From NCBI RefSeq assembly GCF_017329615.1, contig NZ_JAFMTW010000029.1:1-40815 (forward strand): DNA of 40,815 nt. The letters run 5' to 3'. This document shows, in pieces, positions 31,873-40,755 of this stretch. The notes below the pieces were generated by a model. It was given only the letters and a program-made list of their open reading frames with translations, was not told where the DNA came from and searched no databases. The translations under genes were made by a program, and so were the position numbers. Each line of letters opens with the position of its first letter. Positions within the stretch are counted from its first letter, which is position 1. This DNA comes from Alicyclobacillus suci. GTDB taxonomy: Bacteria; Bacillota; Bacilli; Alicyclobacillales; Alicyclobacillaceae.

Positions 31873-32325
31873 TTAGGACGTCTTCTTGCGCAGTAGCCGG
31901 AAGGAGAATATCAACCGCATAATGATATCGGAGGCGGCTAGGCCGCAAGCGATGCCGACTGCACAGAAAAAGACGTTGACAAAACCGTATAGCGCGGCCG
32001 GATAGTCGTGGGTGATGAGCGCGCGGAACGCTTCAAATGAAGTGATGCCCGGTACGACCGGAACGAGTCCGGGGATGTAAAAGACAATCAACGGCATTTT
32101 ATGAACGCGCGCAGCAACTTGTCCGGCCAGTGCGAGCAGCAGTGAACACGCGAAGCTGGATACGAAAATTCCGTAGTGGTGGATGCTGAGCTCCCAGAAA
32201 CCGAGCCAGCCAATCGTGCCAACGATACCGCCTGTGATGATAGATTTGCGGGGGACGTTGGAGATGATTGCGAATGTGATGGATGATAAGAATCCCAGTG
32301 CGATATTGAGTAGGATCTGCCCCAT
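31873..32325 (-). CDS. Threonine/serine exporter family protein, ThrE_2-like half
   Basis: A 150-residue membrane protein with about five helices, matching the ThrE_2/DUF3815 half of the threonine/serine exporter family (GFLSSITFAIISNVPRKSI, IGWLGFWELSIH, FYIPGLVPVVPGITSFEAF). It forms the C-terminal half that is fused to ThrE in some other bacteria. Its start lies 11 bases after the stop of the ThrE half, so the two are co-transcribed and probably act as one transporter. AGGAG precedes ATG 32325. The convergent hxlR gene ends 6 bases away, leaving no room for a terminator. Confidence 0.82.
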   Translation of the reverse strand: MGQILLNIALGFLSSITFAIISNVPRKSIITGGIVGTIGWLGFWELSIHHYGIFVSSFACSLLLALAGQVAARVHKMPLIVFYIPGLVPVVPGITSFEAFRALITHDYPAALYGFVNVFFCAVGIACGLAASDIIMRLIFSFRLLRKKTS

Positions 32326-32336
32326 ATTCCCTGCTC

Positions 32337-33095
32337 CTAGATGATAAAAAGATAATATACGGTGGCGATGCCGGTTCCCAGGGCTCCTGCAATCAGGGTG
32401 GCCTCTAACCCGCGCATGACTCCGGATAAGTAATGTTTTGCGATAAGGTCGCGGATTGCCGTCGTGATGGCGATTCCTGGAACAAGTGAAGCGACCGTCC
32501 CAATCATCACGGACCCGATGTTTCCGTCGGAAAAGGCGGTCAAGAAATAGGCCAGTGTTCCCCCGACGAATGCCGCGATGTATTCAGTGAAAAAGTTAGC
32601 CCGGATGAAGCGACAGGCGCACAGGTGGATCAAATAACTGACAAGGCCAGCAGCCATGGCCGCCGGAAGTTCGGCGAAGCGTCCGCCGAACATCAGCACG
32701 ACAGCACCGCTGAGAACCGTGGTGCAGACCATGCGCAACCAGAGTGGATACGATGTTTGTCGCGATGAAATGTCACAAAGAGCCTGGTATACCTCGTGGA
32801 TACTGATTTCGCCACCGGTAAACGAGCGGGAAAGTTGATTCACGGCCGTGATTTTCTCCAAGTTCTGGCCGCGTGAATCCACTCTGACGAAGTTCGTGCC
32901 TACACTGTGATCGAGCTGTACAAAAATCCCATTCACGGTGGCGTACGTGTATGTGTGAGAACTGTTCTCAGTGCCGAGGGCGTGGCGAATCATCCGCTCC
33001 ATGGTATCTTCTACCCGGCTCGTCTCCGCACCGCTTTCTAACATGATCTTTCCGGCGAGCAAACTCGCCTCAAGGATGATTTCTCTTTCTGTCAC
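32337..33095 (-). CDS. Threonine/serine exporter family protein, ThrE (DUF1212) half
   Basis: A 252-residue protein with a cytoplasmic N-terminal domain of the DUF1212 type (AGKIMLESGAETSRVEDTMERM, ATVNGIFVQLDHS) and about five membrane helices after residue 115 (LVPGIAITTAIRDLIAKHYLSG near the end). Homologue ThrE of Corynebacterium exports threonine and serine; here the family protein is split into two genes. The GTG at 33095 is 13 bases after AGGAG. An ATG in another frame (33102-33100) sits at better spacing but ends after ten codons, so it may be a small upstream ORF or chance. Confidence 0.82.
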   Translation of the reverse strand: MTEREIILEASLLAGKIMLESGAETSRVEDTMERMIRHALGTENSSHTYTYATVNGIFVQLDHSVGTNFVRVDSRGQNLEKITAVNQLSRSFTGGEISIHEVYQALCDISSRQTSYPLWLRMVCTTVLSGAVVLMFGGRFAELPAAMAAGLVSYLIHLCACRFIRANFFTEYIAAFVGGTLAYFLTAFSDGNIGSVMIGTVASLVPGIAITTAIRDLIAKHYLSGVMRGLEATLIAGALGTGIATVYYLFII

Positions 33096-33238
33096 TGTGC
33101 ATAGCCCACTCCTGTGCCGTATTCGGCATATCTCTCGATAGCGTTCAACAAATCGCGATCATCAAACGGATACCCTCATTGTACCAGAGCGCGATGAGGC
33201 TGGAGAATGGTACGTTTTTCGTGCTGACAAGCCCGCGG

Positions 33239-34066
33239 TCACGATAGGTGGCTGTCGATGAGCAAACATACGGTCCCCAGGGTCATTAAAGTGGCTGAGG
33301 CCAGTTTTCGCAGGCCGTGTGTTTCGCGCAAGAATACCACGCCCACGATGGTCGCAGTCACACTCGACATGGTGGATAGCGCTTCGATGACCGCCGGGTT
33401 CACCCATCGAAGCATCGCGAACAGGGTGATATAGGCAATGGCGTTGGTGCTGGCAGCGACGATGCTGAGTCCAGGTTTGAGGAAGAACAATTTAGCTAGA
33501 TTCTGCGTCTTTCCGAGGAATACAGAAGGGACAATCATCCACAGGCCAATGGCGGTAAACAGGCTTGCGGCGTAGGCGATGGGCGGTTGGGATCGATTCG
33601 CGACGTCAATGAGTCTGGCGATGGCTAATAGGGCGTCGCTTAGAATCATGAGCAGGACAGCTCGATTCCACTGGCGCACGGTGAGCAGCCAGGCGCCAAT
33701 CGCGAATAGTGCGAGGCCAAGTAGCGACCAGGCGGAGCCGAATGGATGCAGGAGCCAAAGCATCACGACAATGGCATTTGTCCACGGGCTGACGACGCCG
33801 ACGGGGCCGTCACTCAACGAGATGGTATAGAGTCCAAATGCCACTGCGTAAAGGATGCCTGTCCAGATGGTGCTGCCAATCCAGATGAGTTGTCCTTGCG
33901 AGGCCGCAAATATCCATAAGACGATAGCTGCTCCGCCAAAGCCCACGCCCATTGTCGCGAGCGCGCCTTGCCGCACTCGGCCCAATCCGTGTAATGAGAC
34001 CCGCTCTGCTGTCAATGAAGCGATACGGATGAGCCCTAGTAAACCAACCATAACCGTGGTTCCCAT
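33239..34066 (-). CDS. DMT/EamA-like membrane transporter
   Basis: A 275-residue membrane protein with nine to ten helices arranged as two EamA-like halves (SDGPVGVVSPWTNAIVVMLW in the first half; AMLRWVNPAVIEALSTMSSVTATIVGVVFLRETHG in the second). The drug/metabolite transporter superfamily is the likely home; substrate unknown. ATG 34066 follows GGAGGTGGAG. It is divergent from the VanW gene; the gap carries no striking repeat. No partner gene indicates a substrate. Confidence 0.72.
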   Translation of the reverse strand: MGTTVMVGLLGLIRIASLTAERVSLHGLGRVRQGALATMGVGFGGAAIVLWIFAASQGQLIWIGSTIWTGILYAVAFGLYTISLSDGPVGVVSPWTNAIVVMLWLLHPFGSAWSLLGLALFAIGAWLLTVRQWNRAVLLMILSDALLAIARLIDVANRSQPPIAYAASLFTAIGLWMIVPSVFLGKTQNLAKLFFLKPGLSIVAASTNAIAYITLFAMLRWVNPAVIEALSTMSSVTATIVGVVFLRETHGLRKLASATLMTLGTVCLLIDSHLS

Positions 34067-34217
34067 TTCTCCACCTCCGGCTGTAGGAGTTTATGAGACA
34101 AGTCTCCAAAAAAGACGAGGGATATTTGTTCGGCGCTCAGGGTCTCCGATTATTCGGTATAGAAAACAACAAGTTCGGAAACATATGGATATTCACATAT
34201 GTAAAGGAGATAGTGCG

Positions 34218-35132
34218 TTGTTGGGCTTGCTCACTATTATGGGATTCTTAGGTGTCAACACGGTGCTATGTAGGGTGGATAGTAGACAGATGTATGCCAC
34301 ACTACCACAGGCGTTCTTTGTTGTTTCTGAGACGAGTTCAGCGCGGACGTTTGCGGCGAAGCCCTCGGTTCAGCCGTATATGCCCCCTGACCCCAGTGAA
34401 CCTCCGGGGCGACAAACGGCGATTGCACTGGGACTTCCATACGTGCTTTCGGAGCGGACGACGAATTATTTTCACGCGAGTCCGACACAGGCGAAGAACA
34501 TTGAGTTGGTGGCCCGACGCTTGAACGGTACGGTCGTCGCACCTGGTGAGACATTTTCTTACAATCAGCACCTTGGTCCGTACACGGCGGCCAATGGGTA
34601 TGGATGGGGTCGGGCTTTCTTGGGGGATAGAATTGTGCCTTCGATGGGGGGAGGCGTTTGTCAGGGGGCAAGCACCTTGTATTCCGCCTTACTACGCACA
34701 GATTTGTCAATTGTCGAGCGTCATCAACACGGATTGACTGTTCCTTATTTGCCGCCTGGAGAAGATGCGACGGTGTCGGAACCCACTTTGGATTTTCAGT
34801 TTCGAAACGATACTGCACGGCCCATCGTCATTGGCGCGGCGACCGATGAGGAGAAGCGATGTTTTACCGTTGCACTTTGGGGCGCAGCGCCAGGCAAATC
34901 GTTGATGGTGCATCATAAGGTGCTTCGCACTACCAATTTCCCAACGATACATAAGCCATCTGACAAGTTACCGGTTGGACGGCAGCGGATTCTGTTTCCA
35001 GGTCAACCTGGCGTTGAGGTTGAAACGTGGGTAGATAATCCGCATGCGGGAGGCCATGTGGAACGTCGATGTGGGGTGGATCACTATTTGGCGAGTCCAC
35101 GCGTCATCGAGGATGGGCGTGCCCCGCACTGA
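34218..35132 (+). CDS. VanW-family protein
   Basis: About 304 residues. A short hydrophobic segment at the N-terminus (MLGLLTIMGFLGVNTVL) is a signal or anchor. From about residue 75 the VanW domain follows: NYFHASPTQAKNIELVARRL, VVAPGETFSYNQHLGPYTA and IVPSMGGGVCQGASTLYSAL with the conserved Cys, to QHGLTVPYLPPG. VanW proteins face the cell wall; their function is unknown outside the vancomycin cluster name. TTG 34218 is chosen: AAAGGAGA (34203-34210) lies 7 bases before. A longer frame reading from 33855 lacks a site and overlaps the opposite gene. Confidence 0.82.
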   Translation: MLGLLTIMGFLGVNTVLCRVDSRQMYATLPQAFFVVSETSSARTFAAKPSVQPYMPPDPSEPPGRQTAIALGLPYVLSERTTNYFHASPTQAKNIELVARRLNGTVVAPGETFSYNQHLGPYTAANGYGWGRAFLGDRIVPSMGGGVCQGASTLYSALLRTDLSIVERHQHGLTVPYLPPGEDATVSEPTLDFQFRNDTARPIVIGAATDEEKRCFTVALWGAAPGKSLMVHHKVLRTTNFPTIHKPSDKLPVGRQRILFPGQPGVEVETWVDNPHAGGHVERRCGVDHYLASPRVIEDGRAPH

Positions 35133-35284
35133 CGCGCGATTTCACGATGTATTTTGCGATGTGCTCAACGTTCTCGGGTGCTTCCAGAGCGCTTCCCTTT
35201 GTCGCTTGACTGATACATTTTGGATGGCGCATTGTAAGACAGGCAGGCAGTGCACCTTGGTCAAGTTACCTGGGAGGTCTACGA

Positions 35285-36067
35285 ATGTACAGAATGGTCT
35301 TTTTTGATATCGACGGAACGCTATTGAACGCCAAGCGACAGTTGCCGGAAACTGTAATCTGGGCGGTCAAAGAACTACAGAACAACGGGATTATCACCGC
35401 CATCGCAACTGGGCGCACGCCTTATAACATCGAGGACGTCATCACTGCTTTAGGGATAGATACCTATGTCGTCTATAATGGCGGATTGTTGATATACGAA
35501 GGTGAAGTGCTCGAGCAGACGGAAATTGAGCCACCGACGTTGAAGTCGATGGTGGAGCGAGTGCAAGCGCATAAGCATTCGTTGATTGTGAATGAACAGC
35601 ATGGGTACAGTGTGCTCAGCGACAACCCTGAGTACGTGCTGGGGCTGCTTGGAAAGCACTGGAACCGCAAACGGATGCGTTTGTTTGATGGGCTTCACGG
35701 CCCAGTCTCGCAACTTGAACTGTTTTGTTCGTTTGCTGAGATTCACGAGTACATAGAGGCCTACCCAAATCTGACATTCCATCCATGGTCAACTGGCGAT
35801 AGTATGTTTAATGTGATTCCGCGAGGGGTGTCAAAAGCGAAGGGAATTGCGTCCATCATCGAGCGGTTGGGCATCGACCGCGAGGAGGTGGTCGCGTTTG
35901 GTGACGGGCCCAATGACATGGAAATGATTTCATATGTAGGTATGGGTGTTGCCATGGGCAATGGTGTGGACGAACTCAAGCAGGTTGCCCGGATGACGAC
36001 GAAGGCGGCTGATGACGATGGAATTGTTTACGCACTTCGCGAACTTGGACTCTTGAGCAAATCTTGA
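35285..36067 (+). CDS. Cof-type HAD-IIB phosphatase
   Basis: A 260-residue HAD hydrolase: motif I FFDIDGTLLNAKR with nucleophile Asp9, the Thr of motif II in AIATGRTPYN, Lys in VSKAKGIASII and motif III/IV VAFGDGPNDMEMI. The capping domain of the Cof (IIB) type lies between. It dephosphorylates a small metabolite such as a sugar phosphate or flavin mononucleotide, not predictable by sequence. GGGAGG precedes ATG 35285 by 7 bases. The gene after it (HPr) is 134 bases away with its own ribosome binding site. Confidence 0.92.
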   Translation: MYRMVFFDIDGTLLNAKRQLPETVIWAVKELQNNGIITAIATGRTPYNIEDVITALGIDTYVVYNGGLLIYEGEVLEQTEIEPPTLKSMVERVQAHKHSLIVNEQHGYSVLSDNPEYVLGLLGKHWNRKRMRLFDGLHGPVSQLELFCSFAEIHEYIEAYPNLTFHPWSTGDSMFNVIPRGVSKAKGIASIIERLGIDREEVVAFGDGPNDMEMISYVGMGVAMGNGVDELKQVARMTTKAADDDGIVYALRELGLLSKS

Positions 36068-36201
36068 AGGACGGACAGTGCTTTCGAGTGGCTGAAATCG
36101 AGGACGTCTGGTATCGTGGAAACGATGACATTTCCATCACGATGGGACGTCTCGAAAGTTTATGAAAGTCTGGGTACATTAGCGTAAAAGGGGATTATGT
36201 C

Positions 36202-36462
36202 ATGCAAAAGGAAGTTACATTGAAAAATGCTTCCGGGCTTCACGCTCGGCCGGCTTCATTATTTGTCGCAGAAGCATCGAAGTTTTCTTCGGATGTCTTT
36301 GTTGAGGTAGATGGGAAGCGGGTGAATGCCAAGAGTATTCTTGGTCTGTTGACGCTGGGTATCCCACAGGGGAAAACCATTACGATTATTACTGAGGGAT
36401 CAGACGAAGAGGCCGCGTTAAATACGTTGACGAAAATGATTGAAGACGGCTTCGGCGAATAA
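36202..36462 (+). CDS. ptsH: HPr phosphocarrier protein
   Basis: An 86-residue HPr: His14 in NASGLHARPAS (the active-site His phosphorylated by enzyme I) and Ser45 in NAKSILGLLTLG (target of HPr kinase/phosphorylase) are both present, so it can take part in sugar uptake by the PTS and in carbon catabolite control through CcpA. The His distinguishes it from Crh. ATG 36202 follows AAGGGG. No enzyme I gene is beside it; instead the ABC exporter leader starts at once after its stop, so the promoter of that leader (36466) lies within the tail of this transcription unit. Symbol ptsH is by homology. Confidence 0.9.
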   Translation: MQKEVTLKNASGLHARPASLFVAEASKFSSDVFVEVDGKRVNAKSILGLLTLGIPQGKTITIITEGSDEEAALNTLTKMIEDGFGE

Positions 36463-36465
36463 GTA

Positions 36466-36494
36466 TTGACAGTCCAGGGAAACGGTGATATGTT
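36466..36494 (+). promoter_or_regulatory. Sigma-A promoter of ABC exporter leader
   Basis: TTGACA (36466-36471) and TATGTT (36489-36494) with a 17-base spacer; start site near 36500. It gives a leader of about 245 bases before the exporter gene. Confidence 0.75.
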
Positions 36495-36531
36495 TTCCAG
36501 TATCACAACTAGGAGAGGGGTTAGCATTCCC

Positions 36532-36606
36532 ATGAAATTCATGATCAGAATGAATCTCAGACAGCAGAATAATTGCATGAATGGGAATGTGGCCGTCAGG
36601 TTGTGA
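36532..36606 (+). CDS. Putative 24-residue leader peptide of ABC exporter operon
   Basis: ATG 36532 to TGA 36604-36606 encodes MKFMIRMNLRQ and on to AVRL. AGGAGAGGGG (36511-36520) lies 11 bases before. The coding stretch sits inside a large stem: CATTCCCAT (about 36525-36533) and ATGGGAATG (about 36580-36590) are complementary, so translation changes the RNA fold. Two terminator-like hairpins follow. The layout matches the bmrB leader peptide of the Bacillus subtilis bmrCD operon, where stalled ribosomes relieve attenuation. Sequence of this peptide is not related to any I know. Confidence 0.6.
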   Translation: MKFMIRMNLRQQNNCMNGNVAVRL

Positions 36607-36639
36607 CGCGAAGTACTTCGTGGATAAAATAACATGGTA

Positions 36640-36671
36640 CGCAGGTCGCATTCGAATGTGATCTGCGTTTT
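36640..36671 (+). terminator. First terminator hairpin in exporter leader
   Basis: CGCAGGTCGCATT (36640-36652) and AATGTGATCTGCG (36655-36667) pair fully, allowing two G-U pairs, followed by TTTTATTTAT. Confidence 0.8.
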
Positions 36672-36696
36672 ATTTATCCAGATATTTGTGGATAAA

Positions 36697-36725
36697 GGCA
36701 TATCGCAGAGTGCGATATGCCTTTT
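36697..36725 (+). terminator. Second terminator hairpin in exporter leader
   Basis: GGCATATCGCA (36697-36707) and TGCGATATGCC (36711-36721) pair perfectly, followed by TTTT. It ends about 22 bases before the exporter start codon, so it must be bypassed for expression. Confidence 0.8.
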
Positions 36726-36747
36726 CGTCGTTAGGGGTTGGCTGATC

Positions 36748-38589
36748 TTGTTTACTGTATTACGAAAATTGGGATGGTTCTTTTGGGCGCATCGTTGGCG
36801 TTATGGCGTGGCGTTAGGACTTCTGTTATTGCTCAACTTTGTGGAAATCGTACCGCCGGATTTGGTCGGTAACGCTATTGACCACATGAACCAGGGAACG
36901 ATGACGACGCATTATTTAGTACAACTTATCGCCGTGCTCATCGGTATCACGGTCATCAGTTACGTATTTGGCTTCACCTGGATGTATCAGTTGTTTGGCG
37001 GTGCTAACATGTTACAGCGCACCTTGCGTGCGCGGCTCATGCGCCATTTTTTACGGATGACCCCGACGTTCTTCGAGCAGAATCGGACGGGCGATTTGAT
37101 GGCGCGGGCGACCAATGACTTGAATGCCGTTTCGCAGACGGCTGGATTTGGGATTTTGACGCTGATAGACTCTACGACGTTTTCAGCGACGATTTTCGTG
37201 ACGATGGGGATGCTCATCAGTTGGAAACTGACGTTGTTATCGCTGATTCCGTTGCCAGTTATGGCGTACGCAATGACGAAATACGGGCGAATTTTGCACG
37301 ACCGCTTTACCTTGGCGCAGGATGCGTTTGGGGATATGAACGATGGTGTACTGGAGACGATTTCCGGTATCCGCGTCGTGCGGGCTTATGCGCAAGAACG
37401 CCGTCAAGAAGCAAAATTCGAGCAGACTATTGCGGATGTCTATCAGAAGAATGTCGCTGTCGCGCGTATTGATGCTTTGTTTGACCCCACTATCAACATC
37501 CTGATAGGCATCACTTATCTTATCGGTCTTGGCTATGGGACGTACCTGGTGTTTCAGAGTCAATTGACCATTGGTCAATTGACGTCGTTTAACGTGTACC
37601 TTGGGATGCTGATTTGGCCCATGTTGGCATTTGGACAATTGATTAACATCATGCAGCGCGGTAACGCATCGCTCGACAGAGTCAATGAGACGCTTCGGTA
37701 TCAGCCGGACGTGCACGATGTTGGTGAGGACGGTGTGGAGGTAACGATTCCTGATGTGATTGTGTTTGACGACTTGTCGTTTCGCTATCCCAGTTCCGAT
37801 ACCGACAATTTACGTCACATTGATCTTACGATTCGACGTGGGCAAACCGTGGGTATTGTTGGCCGCACAGGGAGTGGCAAGTCGACACTCATCCGCCAGT
37901 TGTTGCGCGAGTACCCGCCTGCGTATGCCGGATCGTTAACGATAGCAGGCGTACCGATTGAACAGTTGCGCTTGTCTCATTTGCACAGCTGGCTTGGTTA
38001 CGTGCCTCAGGAGTCGATGCTGTTCTCGCGGACTGTCGCAGAAAACGTCCGCTTCGCCGCGCCGGATGCGACCGATGAGGAGGTGCGGCGGGCGCTTGAA
38101 ATGGCCGACTTCTGGAAGGACGTCGCCGCGTTGCCTAGTGGTCTCGACACGTTGGTTGGCGAGAAAGGGGTGTCGTTGTCTGGTGGGCAGAAGCAGCGGA
38201 TAGCTTTGGCCCGGGCTTTGATTACGAAGCCAGAGATATTGCTCTTAGATGATGCGATGTCTGCGGTTGACGCACGAACCGAAGCGCATATTTTGGCTGC
38301 TATTCGCAGAGAGCGCAAAGGGCATACGACGCTGATTGCCACGCATCGGATGTCAGCCGTGGCGCACGCGGATTGGATTGTTGTCCTTGATAACGGCGAA
38401 ATTGTCGAAGCTGGCACACATCGCGATTTGATGCGGCGCGGTGGCTGGTACTGCGAACAGTACCGCCGTCAACAGGCGGAAACGGGTTTGGATACAGCGG
38501 CAGAGGTCACTGAGGAAAACTGGGCAAACGGCGGTGAACGAGACGCGCCTGCAATATCTGTAGTTGTGGAGAGGAGCGGAGTAGAATGA
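36748..38589 (+). CDS. Heterodimeric ABC exporter subunit, BmrC (YheI)-like
   Basis: About 613 residues: six membrane helices (about 20-310), then an ATPase domain with Walker A GRTGSGKST, the signature LSGGQKQR and Walker B LLLDDAMSAVDA. The usual catalytic Glu after Walker B is Asp (residue 502), the degenerate site found in BmrC-type half-transporters. It pairs with the protein encoded next (overlap of four bases) to export drugs or lipids. TTG 36748 follows AGGGG by 10 bases; no other start fits the segment FTVLRKLGWFFWAHRW. The upstream leader with a small peptide ORF and two terminators suggests attenuation control. Confidence 0.9.
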   Translation: MFTVLRKLGWFFWAHRWRYGVALGLLLLLNFVEIVPPDLVGNAIDHMNQGTMTTHYLVQLIAVLIGITVISYVFGFTWMYQLFGGANMLQRTLRARLMRHFLRMTPTFFEQNRTGDLMARATNDLNAVSQTAGFGILTLIDSTTFSATIFVTMGMLISWKLTLLSLIPLPVMAYAMTKYGRILHDRFTLAQDAFGDMNDGVLETISGIRVVRAYAQERRQEAKFEQTIADVYQKNVAVARIDALFDPTINILIGITYLIGLGYGTYLVFQSQLTIGQLTSFNVYLGMLIWPMLAFGQLINIMQRGNASLDRVNETLRYQPDVHDVGEDGVEVTIPDVIVFDDLSFRYPSSDTDNLRHIDLTIRRGQTVGIVGRTGSGKSTLIRQLLREYPPAYAGSLTIAGVPIEQLRLSHLHSWLGYVPQESMLFSRTVAENVRFAAPDATDEEVRRALEMADFWKDVAALPSGLDTLVGEKGVSLSGGQKQRIALARALITKPEILLLDDAMSAVDARTEAHILAAIRRERKGHTTLIATHRMSAVAHADWIVVLDNGEIVEAGTHRDLMRRGGWYCEQYRRQQAETGLDTAAEVTEENWANGGERDAPAISVVVERSGVE

Positions 38590-40601
38590 GTGTGAATCGC
38601 CGACTTTTGGCGTATGCTGCGCAGTACAAACGGACGATTTGGGTAGCTATTGCAATGCTCGCCTTGTCCGTGGCCGCGCAGCTGGGCGGCCCATTTGTCG
38701 CCAAGGCGATGATTGATAGGCATATTCTTGGCATTGAGCGCACGTGGTATGAGGTCCCGGCGAATGCTGCGAAGGCGGTCGTTTTTCGAGGGCATTGGTA
38801 CGAGCGTGGTGATTACTTGGCGATGGGAGAACCGCATCGTCACCCGGCTACCTTACTTGAGGTTGGGCGAAGTTTTTATTTTGTGCAATCGGCCCTCCCC
38901 TTTACTGATGACCCGACCGTACACGGTCATCAAGTGACTGTGCGCTCGGGTGACCGGACGGTGACGGAACCGGCCATCCGACTGACGGCAAGGGAGTTAT
39001 TCGCCTTCTATCAACCGGAAGTCCCTGGACTTTGGCGGTTGGCAGTATTGTACTTTCTGCTTTTGCTTGGCGGTGCGGGATTCGCTTATGGCCAGCAGTA
39101 TTTACTGCAGATTTCCGCGAATCAAATTTTGCAGCGGATGCGACGGGAGGTATTTGCGCAGATTCAGCGTCTGCCCATTCGCTACTTTGATACGTTACCT
39201 GCTGGCAAGGTTGTCTCGCGCATTACAAATGATACGGAAGCCATTCGCGATTTCTACGTGACGGTCGCGGCGAACATGCTTTCCAGCATGATTATGATGG
39301 CAGGCATTTATATCGCCATGTTTATCTTGAGTGTACAACTTGGTTTGATTTGTCTGGCCTTGTTGCCGATACTGGCGGCGTGGGTCATCTTTTATCGCAA
39401 GTATGCTGTGACTATCAATCATCGCATCCGTGTACTGCTTAGCGACATTAATGCCATGATTAACGAGACGATTCAGGGCGTGCCCGTGATTCGTGCGTTC
39501 AATCGCGCAAATCGGACGCAGCAGGAGTTTGATGCGCTCAACGAAACGTATTACGACAGTCAAATTAAATTATTGCGAATCAATTCTGCCACTAGTCACA
39601 ACCTGGCAGGTGTTTTGCGCAACGCCTTTCTGGCTTTGGTTATCGCCTTATTTGGCTGGCGCGCCGTTCATGGGGTCGTTGCGGCGATTTCATTCGGTAT
39701 GCTGTATGCCTTTGTCGATTATCTAAGTCGCTTGTTCCAGCCGGTGGTCCAACTAGTCAATCAATTGTCGAACCTCGAACAGGCGCGGGTGTCGGCTGAG
39801 CGTGTCTTTGAACTGCTCGACGAACCCGGTAGGGATGTTGTCGACGGGGAGATGGCACGCTATCGTGGTCGGGTTGAGTTTGAGCATGTAACATTTTCAT
39901 ACGACGGCGAGCACGATGTGCTCAAGGATCTCTCGTTCGTCGCGGAACCTGGTCAGACGGTGGCGCTGGTGGGCCACACCGGGTCAGGAAAGAGTTCGAT
40001 TATCAACTTACTCTTCCGGTTTTACGATGCCACGCGGGGGCGCATTCTCGTGGATGGGATGGACATTACAGAAATTCCACCGCAACATCTGCGAAAGCAC
40101 ATGGGGATTGTTTTGCAGGATCCGTTTCTGTTCACGGGCACCATCGCCTCCAACGTGAGTTTGGGGGATGAGTCGATTTCGCGCGTGCGTATCGAGCAAG
40201 CATTGCGCGACGTGGGCGCCGATAGACTGCTCGCTCATTTGCCAAACGGCTTTGACGAACCCGTGCTTGAACACGGCAGTACGTTGTCGGCTGGGCAGCG
40301 CCAATTGATTTCGTTTGCGCGTGCACTCGCGTTTGATCCGGCCATCCTCGTTCTTGACGAAGCCACATCGAGTATCGATACGGAGACGGAGGCAATCATC
40401 CAGGACGCTTTGGACGTGCTTAAACGTGGACGTACGACGTTTATCATCGCGCATCGCCTCTCGACGATTCGCACGGCTGACCAAATCCTTGTGTTGGATG
40501 GGGGCGTCGTTGTGGAACGCGGCACACATGACGAACTGATGCGGCTGCGTGGCCGTTATTATCAAATGTATCAACTCCAACAGGGCAATGTGTCGGCATA
40601 A
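38586..40601 (+). CDS. Heterodimeric ABC exporter subunit, BmrD (YheH)-like
   Basis: A 671-residue half-transporter. Between helix 1 and 2 it has the extended extracellular loop typical of YheH (about residues 45-145, YEVPANAAKAVVFRGHWYERG and beyond). The ATPase domain has Walker A GHTGSGKSS, signature LSAGQRQ and Walker B ILVLDEATSSIDTE with catalytic Glu592, so this subunit supplies the active nucleotide site of the heterodimer. The start ATG overlaps the stop of the previous gene. It ends about 80 bases before the rRNA promoter. Expected substrates: hydrophobic drugs such as those handled by BmrCD (family knowledge). Confidence 0.92.
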   Translation: MSVNRRLLAYAAQYKRTIWVAIAMLALSVAAQLGGPFVAKAMIDRHILGIERTWYEVPANAAKAVVFRGHWYERGDYLAMGEPHRHPATLLEVGRSFYFVQSALPFTDDPTVHGHQVTVRSGDRTVTEPAIRLTARELFAFYQPEVPGLWRLAVLYFLLLLGGAGFAYGQQYLLQISANQILQRMRREVFAQIQRLPIRYFDTLPAGKVVSRITNDTEAIRDFYVTVAANMLSSMIMMAGIYIAMFILSVQLGLICLALLPILAAWVIFYRKYAVTINHRIRVLLSDINAMINETIQGVPVIRAFNRANRTQQEFDALNETYYDSQIKLLRINSATSHNLAGVLRNAFLALVIALFGWRAVHGVVAAISFGMLYAFVDYLSRLFQPVVQLVNQLSNLEQARVSAERVFELLDEPGRDVVDGEMARYRGRVEFEHVTFSYDGEHDVLKDLSFVAEPGQTVALVGHTGSGKSSIINLLFRFYDATRGRILVDGMDITEIPPQHLRKHMGIVLQDPFLFTGTIASNVSLGDESISRVRIEQALRDVGADRLLAHLPNGFDEPVLEHGSTLSAGQRQLISFARALAFDPAILVLDEATSSIDTETEAIIQDALDVLKRGRTTFIIAHRLSTIRTADQILVLDGGVVVERGTHDELMRLRGRYYQMYQLQQGNVSA

Positions 40602-40683
40602 TCGGCACCTGCCTTCTTGGCGGAAGAAGACTCACGGATAGGGGTGAATGCATGTTTTTTTAATGAAAGTCGAGAATACATGG

Positions 40684-40713
40684 TTGACGCTAGGTTAATA
40701 TTCATGATATATT
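40684..40713 (+). promoter_or_regulatory. Promoter of an rRNA operon
   Basis: TTGACG (40684-40689) and TATATT (40708-40713) with an 18-base spacer, in an AT-rich stretch, directly before a boxA-like leader. A hairpin (CCGC-TTCAA-GCGG) lies just behind the start. Confidence 0.65.
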
Positions 40714-40755
40714 ATCTCTCGCCGCTTCAAGCGGTGCTGTCCGTAAAGCTTTTGG

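Noticed and set aside
33096..33110. A ten-codon upstream ORF before the ThrE-type gene as a leader peptide
   Set aside because: Good spacing to AGGAG, but it overlaps the main start and no terminator or alternative structure is seen; chance is more likely.
33855..34217. A long N-terminal extension of the VanW frame
   Set aside because: It runs antisense through the DMT transporter gene, has no ribosome binding site and is followed by a proper signal-anchor start at 34218.
40602..40683. A further gene between the ABC exporter and the rRNA promoter
   Set aside because: Too short, no start with a ribosome binding site that leads to a frame of any length.
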